Positions 52,846 to 63,720 of a stretch of DNA of 64,000 nt are shown in pieces. The position numbers and the translations under genes are program-made. Within the stretch, counting starts at the first letter, position 1, and each line of letters opens with the position of its first letter. The notes beneath the pieces are model-generated. The model ran no database searches and was not told where the DNA came from. It saw only the letters and a program-made list of their open reading frames with translations. The DNA comes from Roridomyces roridus (taxonomy: Eukaryota; Basidiomycota; Agaricomycetes; Agaricales; Mycenaceae), in contig JARKIF010000073.1 in assembly GCA_029378245.1 (NCBI GenBank), forward strand, positions 98,843-162,842, written 5' to 3'.

Positions 52846-54538
52846 AGCGAGCTCGCGGGGTGGCCTCTGGAACTATGTGAGCTAGTCTCTCCGTATTTAT
52901 TTCCGGGTTTCCTTACACTACGGTACCGTGTACTTAATGGGTGTTACTTACTCGCCCGATTGTTTATCATATGCAATTTCTGTCTCCAGGGCTGGTCTTT
53001 TCGCATCAGAAGATGTGGTTATTAAGAATGGAGTTACTTCAAAAATACCGGGGACCAGCTCCAGGATTCTCATGGGCTGCCGGAACAGTCCGATCGTAAC
53101 TATGTGGTGCTCTGGCGGAGCTATGCCGGACCACGCAAGTTATAATCAATCAGTACATGGACGGCGAAGCCCGCTGAAAGGCGATGTACTCTTGTGCGTA
53201 GTTAGATATACATTGCAACTTTTTGCAAGCAAGTTAGGCCGCCGGCTCGGCATTCCAGCGGAAACCGGCTGGAAATCTTGATTGCCGTCGATGTGTGGTC
53301 GTCATCATCACTGATACAAAACCCGATCGCTGGTCGGATATATCCGGGTTGAGTCTTGAAAACGTGGTTGCATTTTTTGAACATCAACTTTCCTCGATTT
53401 GAAACTGGAATGTGAGCCACAAATGTAGTATACAGCCTCCCGATGGGCGTCTCACACACAGGAGCAGTTGGTTGGTCACGGTTTCCAAAGTTCTTGCTGA
53501 TCCTTGAGACCTTCGTTCGATTCGAGGCACTGCCGTGGATCGACAACGTCGGTTTTTTTGTTTCCAGTTCTCGGTGGGTGGCAATCGCTAAGTCGTCCTT
53601 TGGCTCTACCAGACAGTCCACGCGCAAATCGTCTGCGGGATTCACAGGACGTCCCATCTGTAAAGATGTGATAATCTTGCCGTGCCGAGCTGACGCCGGA
53701 CCACCCAAAGGTTATGATTCCTCAACGCATTGACGGCACGAGCGCGGCAGGTCCATGGCAAAGGGCTGGGTGGTTGAAAGTCACGGTACTTACTGATGAC
53801 CGGACATGAACATCTGAACGGACTGAGAAAAACTCGAAACAGGCAGGATGATATGACATGACTATTTCAGCGCCCCGACTCGAGCGAGGAGGGCCTGTGA
53901 GGAAACGACTAGTAATTTTCGGCTCCATCAAATGCTTCTGTGTGCCCACTGGTGAAAACCCAAGTTCATTCCCCATCCCACCTGTACATGCCCAAACTCG
54001 AATCCGACTAACCCTCGCTCTCGAATGCGCGGCAGTGACGATCCTCACCTTTTTCTCCCTCCTCGCCGCCCTCGCTGGAGTCAGATATCTCTTCGTTTGG
54101 CCTTTTTACTGGTGTCAAACGGTGTCGAATATCCCTCTCCGTTAGAGCGATATCCTCGGTCGCTGTCCTCAAAGTGACAGCGGGGTGCGGGGGCCTGGTT
54201 TCCTCTTCACCCCCGCCATCAGTGCATCAGACTTTTAACAGTTGGATTGTCAGGTCGTACGACCTGACAACCTCTGCTAAAACGCGACAACCGGCAGATT
54301 TCCGGCAACCTGACAACCCTATAAGGCCACAACCTCCCCTGTTCGATTTTATTTCTTCCAACATCGCTCTGGATTTTTGACCCATTGAATAAAATGCAGA
54401 TACGTGACTTTAAAGGTATTCTGAGTTCTTCCAGGGATTCTGTTTGCATTTCTGAGCAAGGAAAACCGGGTCTCGGTCATTGTGAGGTCGTCACAGCCTG
54501 ACAACGGCAAATACCTGGCAATCAAAATGCTAAACACT
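52846..54538. other. no gene; internal duplications and a palindrome
   Basis: A block at about 53100-53170 (GCCGGACCACGCAAG, ATGGACGGC) recurs in diverged form at about 53680-53750 (GCCGGACCACCCAAAG, TTGACGGC). A 24-bp perfect palindrome centred at 54258/54259 (TTGTCAGGTCGT and its complement) is followed by several TGACAAC/CGACAACC repeats to 54320, as in subterminal regions of DNA transposons. Confidence 0.4.
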
Positions 54539-54547
54539 GATGTGGAA

Positions 54548-57500
54548 GGGCCTACAGAAACTACCGCACTGCTGCCGCAGCGGTAGTTGCGGTAGTGGTG
54601 CGGCACGCAGCTGCGGCAGGTAAATTTGCAGCAAGTGTTGCATGTGGTTGAACTCTGCCCTGTGCATGCTGAACTCATGTCTAACTCGCGTATGTAAAGT
54701 CGTTGTATCTGGAATCACGAAGAATCCGGAATCGAGCCTGTTTTGTCTCTTGTTGAGCTCAGATTTATGAAGTTGGAGTCCTCCTTCTCCATGAATCACC
54801 TATGCATGTGAATGTACTGTATCTCGAGTCCCCACGAACGCAAAATCGAACACAGATCATTCATTTTTCAACTCTACTTACATACTGAAATTCGGTCCAG
54901 TGCGGCACCTTGCGGTCAGGTGCGGCAAAGTAACACTGACAGTGCGGTAGCTGAACCAAAAAGCTGCGGCAACTTTCTGGAAGTTGCGGCAAATCGGTAA
55001 CTGCCGCACCGCAGTGCGGTACCCAAGCGGCGTGACAGTGCGGCAGTGTGACCCCGCAGCAGCAGCTGTAAACTGCCGCACTTCGCTCTAATTTTCACTC
55101 TCGAGACATGGACACCATTGAATAGGTGGTTTGTTCTCCTGCAACATACCGTTGACCGTTTCCGAGTGCCAAAGTTCAAACATGAGATACATCAATTTTA
55201 AGTAAATGTGTCAAACAAAGCTGCAGCTGTTTCCGAGCTGTTAACCGTGTCGGGGCACTGAAATAATGGATTTTGTGGTTGTTTCGACAAAGCTTACGCT
55301 CGTATCATCATTTGCGGCAGTTATGCGGCACCTGTTTCCGAGCAAAAAGGCTGTACGACTCAAGTACGACTCGAAGCCGCTGGCCAATGTCTTGCGAAAC
55401 TTATTGACGGCGTTGACTCCTGGAACTCCTTCTTATTGCCCATTTCATGTGGGTGTGAGGAATGTAATACATAGAGGGTGATGAATACAGAGATCCCGGA
55501 TGTATTCAGCTTTCAGAAGCAGCACGCAGTGGAATCGCGGAAACGTTGGACTTCATCGGAATCAGAATCCGGGGCGAAGTTGAGAATGGGGCGATGGACA
55601 CGCACCCTTCCGTTGAACGTTCAGACTGTGTTGCTGGGGATCAGTCCCTATTCAGTGGGCTCAAGAGGGAAGGTTCGACCATCAAAAGGGGAGGTGGAAC
55701 TTGGCGTAACGCGAGCAGTACTTGCCGCCGATGCTCAGAACGATACAGATGAGCGGAGGGGTTGATACAATGATGGACCTGCGCCAGATTATGGATCCGA
55801 GTAGATTAATGCGGTTGAAAAGCCTGAAAGAGGATGGAACACGGACCTAGTTGCCCCAATTCGTCAACTGTCCCCCTTCTCCCCGAGTCGCAACAGGCGG
55901 TTACGTGAGGAGGAAAGTTGTTGAATCCCACTTGCGCATTCCAGGCTATAGTCTTGCGCTCAACCGATGATAAGCAGTGTACTTTTACACGCCGGGAATT
56001 TATGAAAACCCGTGTTTCCAGCTTACAAGCAAGTCCCGGGAACAGTGAGGCATAACATCAATGTTGAGGGTACATGTCCGCCTCGGGGCAGTGTATTAAA
56101 CTCAAGGGCTTTGGGAATTAGTTGATGACTGTGTACTACTGCCCGAGAGTAACCAAGAGGATCAGAAGGGACTGCCCGTCCCACCTACCAACAGAGACAA
56201 TACTCGAACCGTACTCACCGGGAGTTGAACCCGGGGAGATCAGACTATTACGAATGTTGCATTACCCAACCATTCAGGCACGCACGTAGGGGCCGGACGT
56301 CAGGAAACATCTGCCGGAGACATATCAGAGATACTGAGAAAGAGAAGTTCAACAAGCCGCGAGTGCCGACTTCCGGCATCACCGGCTCCAAAGCCAACCG
56401 AGACACAATTATCGATGATGAGGCTCGGGCGGGTTGATTACCTGCCTAGCAAGCCCCCGGCAGACTGGTTGAGGCATCTATGGCAGAAGGGAACCTCCGG
56501 CCAGTCTGAGAGGGAAAGAGATAAACCGATGGAGCGTTCTGGAACTCCCGGCAGCACGTGAGGATCGACGGCTGACTGAGGCATCAAGCACGCAATCCTG
56601 ACAAACCGATCAGAAAGAGGAATGAGAGCTATGCCATTGGCCAGACGAGGCCTTGGCATCATAGATACCATATATATTCTTCAGTCCGCAAAATGTATAA
56701 AAGCCATAGCAAAACAGCATGTACAGTAGTAGATTTTACCCCTCCAATCTGTGAGACCAGTGCGGACAATAAATTGCTCAGAACACAACCTAGAGACCAG
56801 AGTTTGACTGAGCCCCGGCTAGTTAGCTTGAGACTGCGCGTTCGGACACGACGAGCTTGAACCCCCGAGAGTTACCTTTGACGTTGTACCGAGGTTTTGA
56901 CGGACGAGATGCCTGTCCTACTACCCCGAACACACACACACGAGCATTGGATTGGTTGAGATTTAGATTTGATTAGTGGTTGAGTTATCTCACTACATTT
57001 GATACTACTCGGAGTTTCTATTTCACGGCCGCACCCTAGTGCACCGTTTCACCGAGATAAGTACGTGCCGCCAGTAGAGAAAAGAGGTGTTCGCATTCCC
57101 CAGATCGAAAAGCTTAGACACGGAGATAGATGAGGAGGTGGCAGCGCTCGGTGAGTAGCCAGCGGAACGGTGGTCGCGTCGGGGATGGAATGTGATACGC
57201 CGGGCAGACCCATGTGGGGGGCAATGGTGGTGGTTCAAGACAAGGAGCATGTAACAAACAAGGTCACACAACGCGAAAATTGGAATCAGTTCCGAGCCGC
57301 TGGCTAGTCTCGGAGGCATTTGTAGTCAGAAGGCATACGGTAGCTTCCCCACAAACCGTTTGCCCACATTCTTGTGGCCCTGCATCGTTCGAAACAGGCT
57401 CGACTTGGTAGTACCCACTTTAGCCGATGTTGATTAAAATTGGTTTAACTCGCAACCGACATGCTTTTTTCAAACACGGAAACCAGGGAAATACTCCTCA

Positions 57501-57682
57501 GGTAGTAGGCTACAATTTCAGGCATTCATCTCATTTTAAGTTTGGTAGTACCTTTAAGCAAACTACCGCAGCTGCGACGAAAGCGTGACACTGCGGTAGT
57601 GTGACATCAGTGCGGCATCACGCGGTCCAGTGCGGTACCTGCTGCGGCAGAAGTGCGGCAGTGCGGCAGTTTCTGTAAGCCC
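54548..57682. mobile_element. inverted-repeat DNA transposon, 3.1 kb, 9-bp target duplication
   Basis: Left end GGGCCTACAGAAACTACCGC; right end (complement) GGGCTTACAGAAACTGCCGC. Both continue into TGCGGCA/TGCGGTA subterminal repeats (54560-54620, 54900-55080, 57570-57670). The flanks are GATGTGGAA at 54539-54547 and 57683-57691. A 9-bp duplication is typical of Mutator-like elements, but the superfamily is not proven. No transposase frame is present, so this copy is non-autonomous. A T-arm-like CGGGTTCAACTCCCG (- strand, about 56218-56232) lies inside it. Confidence 0.8.
56205..56285 (-). tRNA. tRNA-like sequence inside the DNA transposon
   Basis: The T-arm CCGGG-TTCAACT-CCCGG is perfect. 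A leader GCCTGAATGGTTGGGTAATGC resembles a type-II D-arm. Acceptor pairing CGTGCGT/GAGTACG is partial, and no T4 run follows. The anticodon is uncertain. Confidence 0.35.
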
Positions 57683-58505
57683 GATGTGGAATGAGCCAGG
57701 GTAGAAGGAATGAGAGCGAATGTTTCCAGAGCTGGTGAGTGGACACTGGACAGGCTCTCCATGAAGCCGAAGGTGCTGACTTCAGACAGCTGAGAGACAA
57801 GTAAAAAGGTTACCTCCAGAAGGCTTTGCTCGATGTCGCTGTCGGAGACGATACCCGGCGCGTCTGGGCCGCGAAGCATGTCCTGTGTGGTGGTAGGGTG
57901 GTCCCATAAGATACAATGCATTCCCTAAATGCCAATACAAGCCCTATAATCCCAGAAATCGTCGACATTCAGAGTCACGTCTTCAACAACGTGGCATTAG
58001 CAAACATGGAAGTGCGGCAATGAGACGAGTCACTCACCTCAAGAAGAAGATCTTTCCGATCTGCAAACCCCCTTCTTCCTCCGAGTAATCCCTCTTCCAA
58101 ATCCCTTATGTCCGCCTCCTCCTCCGACTTCAACCCGGACCCTACGCCCGGTTGCAACCACCTCAACAACTCAGCTCCCGCAAAGGCCAACACCCCACAC
58201 ACACTGGTAACTTTGACCACGTCGAGCAGCGTGATGGCTCCCAACGCCAGAATGACACGGCAAAGCGCCAGCGGGGGTGCATTCGAAATACAGTCCGATG
58301 TCGTCGATGTGGATGTGGACGCCTCGTGATGCGCAAGACACCGTCGGGTGAGTGACAGCAAAACGAGCACGCAGAGTGTGGCGGCGGATACGACGGTGGT
58401 GAATTCACGGAGTAGGATGGTGAGTCGTGAGCGTGGTGTGGGTGTGCAGGCGCTGGCATCCTTGTCCGAGTCGTGACGGTCCACGCTCGAGTTTGCCATG
58501 GCCAT
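57683..58505 (-). pseudogene. membrane protein gene, probably interrupted by the DNA transposon
   Basis: Exon 1 is 58038-58505 (MAMANSSVDRHDSDKDASAC) and encodes two hydrophobic helices (VVSAATLCVLVLLSL; LALGAITLLDVVKVTSVCGV) and an acidic segment. Exon 2 begins at 57924, in phase after a 113-bp intron, and runs GMHCILWDHPTTTQDMLRGP ... FALIPSTLAHSTS up to the transposon edge at 57683. On the far side (below 54539) the same - strand frame remains open for about 65 codons. I infer that the element sits in the coding sequence. Family not recognised; the first exon could still make a short membrane protein. Confidence 0.5.
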
Positions 58506-58857
58506 AGAGGCCCGCGAGCAAGTTGAGTTGGGCTAGGTCCCCGTTCCCGGTATTTCCTCTACTATATAGCTATCTCCCCGCGAATGCCATTGCCAGCCAG
58601 ATGACACGTCGGAGCTCGGTGGGTCACTAGGTGGGTAAAATTCCGATAATGCAGCATGCATGTAGCTTGGCGCGTCGCCAAGAGTTCGGTGGAAGCGTCC
58701 GTTTCTCGGGAACGCCCCGGAGCATTGGTAGAACGCGGGTGCCAAGCCAGGGTAGTAAGCACGTGGCACGTCAGATATGGCAGGAAAGTCTCGAGGACGA
58801 TCTCCCAGCGTTGATAAACGTCGTCCAATGACTGACTGGCTCGTAGTCTGTCATGTC
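58506..58857. other. upstream region of the membrane-protein gene
   Basis: A TATA-like CTATATAG (about 58563-58570) lies about 60 bp upstream of the start codon on the - strand. No gene seen. Confidence 0.35.
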
Positions 58858-59545
58858 AAGGGACCGTGAGACAACTATAAAGACAGCGTTCAAGGAGCAC
58901 AGCGGGGTCGCAAGTCGAGCCCTTAGGCAATGGCGGGGATGGCAGGAAATCTTCAGCCAATTCCAGCCGGTGGCTCGAGATAAGAAGGTCGCCGAGTAAA
59001 GAGCCGTCAAGCAAGGGAAAGCATCAAGAGGCTATCAGAGATGTGAGCAGCCCGTCCCCAATCCCGTTCAGGATCCGTTCCGTTGTTCCAAATGTAGACA
59101 TTGAAGGCGACGAGACATGAATGATGATAGTACGACCACACAGAAGATGCCGGATGCAGCTCGTGAAGGATTAGTCTACTTGTTATTATAAATCTTCTTC
59201 CCCTTGACGCTCTTGCACTGAATAGCCAACAAGCCAACGAGGGAGATGCACGCCTTGGCGACCGGACAAACTCCTCCGCTTGACGATGCCTATTGAGATC
59301 CAGCCGGACGAATCGGTTCCAGAGGGAAGGGAACCTCGAGAGGGCCAAGGATCGCCAGGCTCGACAGACGTGGCCCGTGGGTGAGTAAAATGGGTGTGAT
59401 TTGTTCCTCGCAAAGGGTGTCGGAGCGCTGTTTGATCAGGTATACGGGGTCGTATTTGTCCTCTGACTGGAATATTTGGGTACTCAGGATCTCCAGACGT
59501 TCGCGAAACTCGTGTGCATTCATGGCCATGGTGGGCGGAAAAAAA
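58858..59545 (-). pseudogene. F-box protein pseudogene
   Basis: HEFRERLEILSTQIFQSEDK and EEQITPILLTH form the usual coiled lead-in. After a frame change, VCRAWRSLALSRFPSLWNRF gives the conserved Cys-Arg-x-Trp and Leu-Trp of an F-box, followed by VRLDLNRHRQAEEFVR. Further matching pieces continue to about 58858 with additional frame breaks. Confidence 0.6.
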
Positions 59546-59984
59546 GTGGAATGTGACGTAGCTTGTTTGGCCATTGATCGGCGCGGGCGGCCGACACCTC
59601 TTGCTCCCACTCTCATCATCAACGACTTCATTGTGCTCTGCAACCGGATTGACCTGCTCCAAATTTTTAGCAGCCTCAAGCCCTCTTTGACTGTCTTCTT
59701 CCGGTGCTGAGTCCTCGGAGTGCTCCCAACCCTCGGTCCTGTAACTTTCGCTCACCGCGCCGGTAACCTGCCCATGCGCTATCCGGATCCTTTGTTGACT
59801 CTGGAGACGAGCACGCAAATGAGGATATATACAGGACGGTGCTCATCAGTGAATGGAGAGAGACACCCAAGCTCCGTTCGATTCGTGCTTGGGTGGTGTT
59901 GGCCTGCACCTGGAGAGGTTTTTCACTTTTTCTCCCCGAGGCCGAGCTGACCTCACCGACTCACCCACCTTCTCCCGTTAGGCT
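59546..59984. other. no gene seen
   Basis: Spacer between two pseudogenes. Confidence 0.3.
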
Positions 59985-60345
59985 CGTCGACCGTGACCTC
60001 GTCGCTGCCAAGGGGCATATACTGTATCTGGCTCCTTGGACTTGACGTTACCGACGATGCCGTCTCGACGATTGAGAGAAGAAGGCGGAAGGCAAGTTGA
60101 ATGTGCTCGTAAACAATGCCGGTGAGCCTTATTTCTCTTTCATCCTGCATTGAATTTTGATAATTCTTCCACAGCGCCTCCAAGCCCAACTCCCCATTGC
60201 CAGCAGCCTCTTCGGGCTGATCCGCACGAGTGCCACCTTCCTCCCTCTCATCCGCGCCGCCCACACGCCGTCCTCCCCATGTGCTGATCTATCCGTGATT
60301 CTGAATTGGCGTCCAACGGCTCGATGGTCATATTAATTGCACCCC
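59985..60345 (+). pseudogene. short-chain dehydrogenase/reductase fragment
   Basis: LDVTDDAVSTIE, then in another frame GKLNVLVNNAG (the NNAG motif), a short intron, and SLFGLIRTSATFLPLIRAAH correspond to the middle of a classical SDR Rossmann fold. The nucleotide-binding GxxxGxG start and the YxxxK catalytic region are missing. Confidence 0.6.
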
Positions 60346-60439
60346 AAAGGTTTCTTGCATGATTTCTTGGTGTACAACAAGGTGGCCAACCTCGGACACG
60401 GGACCTCGAGGGTGAGGGAACTCAAGAATCAAGTGAGGT

Positions 60440-61090
60440 TCACGTCGACTAAGTTGAATGGGTTTAGGTCGGGAAAGGCCGCGGAGATTATTGCTCACAG
60501 ATTGCTCGTTCAATTCGAGCCCGCGTCAATACCAAGCTCCAGTGCTCCACGCGTCAGTTTTGATTTTTCTCCGTGCACATCTGGCGTCTACGATAACGCC
60601 GGTCCCCCGTGACGTCCTTGCTAAGTGGCAGACTTCTCGTTCTTGGAGCCCGGGTTACTTATTTAATTGTCCCAGTTCATGCATAAGTATGTATCTTTAT
60701 CTTTTTTATTTGTATCCGCACTCGGGATGGTGGATTCGACTCCAGAGTTCAACCAGAGTTGCTTCAGAGCCAAGAGACAGCAATTATGCGAGGGTCATTG
60801 ACGGATAATTCTATTGAGAAACCCGGGGTGCAGGTAGAATTTATGTTCACGTCGACTGGGTTTAGGGCGGGGGAAAACGCCTGAGCAGGGCGCGGAGATT
60901 CTTGGTCCTTGGGTGCTTTTGGATCAGGATGGGCGAAGCTGTTGGATAAGGAAGGATGGGGGCGAGTTTGAGTGGTAGATAGGAATTCGAATGTACAATA
61001 CAAAATGCAGCTAAATGCAAAGTTGAAGCCAAGCCGTACATATTGCTCGTTCAATTCGAGCCCGCGCCAATAACGAGCTGCAGTCTTTGT
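60440..61090 (+). repeat. duplicated block with perfect 5-bp T-arm hairpins
   Basis: TTCACGTCGACT ... GGGTTTAGG and the later TTGCTCGTTCAATTCGAGCC occur at 60440-60530 and again at 60847-61055. The T-arm GCTCG-TTCAATT-CGAGC is identical in both and followed by CCGCG and, within about 45 nt, TTTT. No acceptor strand is evident. Confidence 0.5.
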
Positions 61091-61246
61091 TTTACCTCCC
61101 ACAGTCAATCCACAGTTTAAAATTTCATCCGCGCCCAACGAGCGCTTGACGAGCGCTCATTCCGATTTCTCAGTGACTCGGGATCGGCACAATGCGGCAT
61201 CAATTGATCAGCACAGCCCCACCGCTTCTTCTCTTACGCCGTCATC

Positions 61247-62176
61247 ATGGCAGGCGCCTCTCGCACAGAGCTCCTCCAATGGCTCAACGATCTCCTCCAA
61301 CTCAACTACACCAAAGTAGAGCAATGCGGTACCGGCGGTGCTTACGTCCAAATCCTGGACTCGATCTACGGCGATCTGCCCATGTCCCGTGTCAAGATGC
61401 AGGCCAAGCAGGAATACGAGTACCTCGCAAACTACAAGGTCCTCCAAGCTGCCTTCAAGAGCAAGAAGATTGATAAACCTATCCTGGTGGAGAAGCTAGT
61501 CAAGTGCAAGATGCAGTGCGTCGTCATGCTACTCGTTGCTTGGTGCTTGCTTACATTGCGCAGGGATAACCTCGAATTCCTGCAATGGATACGTCGGTTC
61601 TGGGAGGCGAATTACGCTGGGGGTGAATACGACGCTGTCGGGCGGAGGAAAGGCGCTCCGGCAGACCCCGCAGCGCCCCTTGCTCCCCGACCACCGAGCT
61701 CGACTGCGGGGCGGGCAGGCGGGCGGACACCCGTCGGGGGCAGCACGTGCACATACAACCGGGCAGCACAGCACGCGCGCGAACGCCGAGTAGTAACGCC
61801 CATGCACAGGCTGTGCAGGCGCAGATGAATGCGCTTACGAATCAGGTGCGCGAGATGTCGCTCAATGTGGAGGGGCTCGAGAAGGAGCGCGATTTTTATT
61901 TCGAGAAGGTATGTTATCGTGAATCTCTTCCTCCTTCGTCGCGCTGAACTCCTGTAGCTCCGCTCGATTGAGATGCTTGTCCAACAGAGGATTGAGGACC
62001 TGGAGGGAACGGGGACGGGGGATCAGACTTTGTCTGATATTCAGAAGATTTTGTACACTACGGAAGTGCGTCCCTCCGTTTCCCTCTCACAGCTTCATCT
62101 CAAACCGTTTGATAGGATGGATTTGAGGGTTCCGGAAGGCGAGGGCTACGTCGACCCCGAGGAGGAGACCTTCTGA
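61247..62176 (+). CDS. microtubule plus-end protein of the EB1/Bim1 family, with two apparent frameshifts
   Basis: Exon 1 is 61247-61515 and encodes most of the calponin-homology domain (MAGASRTELLQWLNDLLQLN; KVLQAAFKSKKIDKPILVEK); exon 2 starts at 61564 (DNLEFLQWIRRFWEANY). Later come the coiled-coil EB-homology domain (NALTNQVREMSLNVEGLEKE; RDFYFEKLRSIEMLVQQ, exon 3 at 61958-62065) and the acidic tail VPEGEGYVDPEEETF, which ends in the aromatic residue bound by CAP-Gly proteins. The frame is broken twice: in the GC-rich linker at about 61700-61745, and near 62125 where GAGGG gives one base too many. Known role of the family: autonomous tracking of growing microtubule ends. Errors in G runs or a decaying copy could both explain the breaks. 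Confidence 0.8.
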
Positions 62177-63720
62177 TTCATGCTTGATCCACCACTCACC
62201 TCGCTGTACCGCTGCCCTTGTACATGTGTTTCTATGTACTTGTATTTCAACGTCTCAAAGCTCACGGCTCCGCAAGTCAAACGCGCCTTTCCGTCGCCAC
62301 GGCACGATTACAACCGTTCGATTCGGTGATGGGCAGTTTGGAAGTCCCCCACCTATTCACTCTTTTGATTCTTTCTGGGCTCTACTTTCGCCCGCTGCTG
62401 CTCCAATCGCCTATACTTGATCTGGTCTTGATCACTCTGCACGCCGACCTAGTAACACCTGCAGCCGAATTCGATTGTCCCAGCTCGAAGGTCCATCATG
62501 GTCAGCCTGCCGTTCGATTCGGGTCTGGTCAGTGCCGCGTGGTTCTTAAGCCTCTTCTTCCCGCTGTGTTATTTGTGCCTCTGCCTTCGTCCACCGACGT
62601 CCACACCTTGCCTCCACTCGAACCACCTGCTGTCTGTCCACTGGATGCATCACCGGCTGAATGCAGCCATCCCCCTTCTCACCGTTCGATTCGGGCTAGG
62701 GCCGTAATCCGGAATTCCGCGGGTTTTTTTTTTGGTTGAAATGATCCTCGCCACTACCCGAGGGCCTGTAGGCTATAGCGTTGCCCCTCTCTGCTTCCCC
62801 GGCCACTGCAGTCTTGCAGTTATCTACGCATCAGCGGATCTATCTGGTTTGTCGCTCACTAATCGAGACCACTTCTAGAGACACCGAATTCCCGGTCGAT
62901 GGCGGACGGTTTGCATGCTCTCAAACGGCTTACTCTTTTTTGATGCTTTCCCGGCTCAGCTCTACTTTCGCCGCTGCTGCTCCAACCGCCCATACCGTTA
63001 TCCGGTCCCGATCACTCTGCACGCCGACTAGTAACACCTGCAGCTCAATTATGGTGGTCCCAGCTCGAATGGCCATCATGTCAGCCTAACCGTTCAATTC
63101 GGGTCTGGACAGTACACCAGGCATCTTTGAAGCCTCTTTTTCTGTTACGCGTCCACCCTTCCAAACGTTGACACTGACAGGATCAAGCTGTTATTCATGC
63201 CCACCACCGGGCTCTACTTTCCTCCGCTGGTGCGCCTTATAATCCATCACTGTGCACGCTGACCTGCGTCTGCCATGGATTCAATAAATTTATCTCAAGA
63301 GATCCAATTCCCAGCTCGCAGCGAACAAAATCCAGAGAGCCGTCTACCGTTCGAGTCCGGGTCTGGCCAGTAATAGTTCCAGTGTGAAGCGCAACCTCCT
63401 TTTTTTGTTTCCCTCAATGTACGACTCAGTCTCTGCCTTCCTCTCTGTCCTCGACTCGACATTTGACAACATTTCAATAACGTGTTGTTTGCTGTCTGCT
63501 GTGCTGAGTCTGCTCTGCCCACGTTGCCTCTCTTCCAAGTTCCGCTGGTCCGGTCAGTTCTGATATCACGCGGGCAGCAATAAGCTCCTGCCCTCATTTC
63601 AACGCTCCTGTACCAGAAGATTATATCCCTTGACTGATTCCCTCATACGCCAGCACACCAAGCCGATCTGCGGACCACATCTCCGAATCCCCGTTCGATT
63701 CGGGATTGAGTGGTAAGAGG
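62177..63720 (+). repeat. tandem array of units carrying box-B-like modules
   Basis: A block from CTACTTTCGC through CACTCTGCACGCCGAC, AACACCTGCAG and GTCAGCC to a T-arm (CCGTTCGATTCGGGTCTGG) occurs at 62385-62550 and again at 62960-63130; a third, more diverged block is at 63210-63370. Further T-arms lie at about 62308, 62683 and 63695. T runs (T4-T10) follow five of the six modules. No 5' acceptor strand could be paired. No gene. Confidence 0.6.

Noticed and set aside
53202..53733. Overlapping frames of 96-168 codons on both strands
   Set aside because: They mirror each other in a duplicated non-coding block; no domain or splice support.
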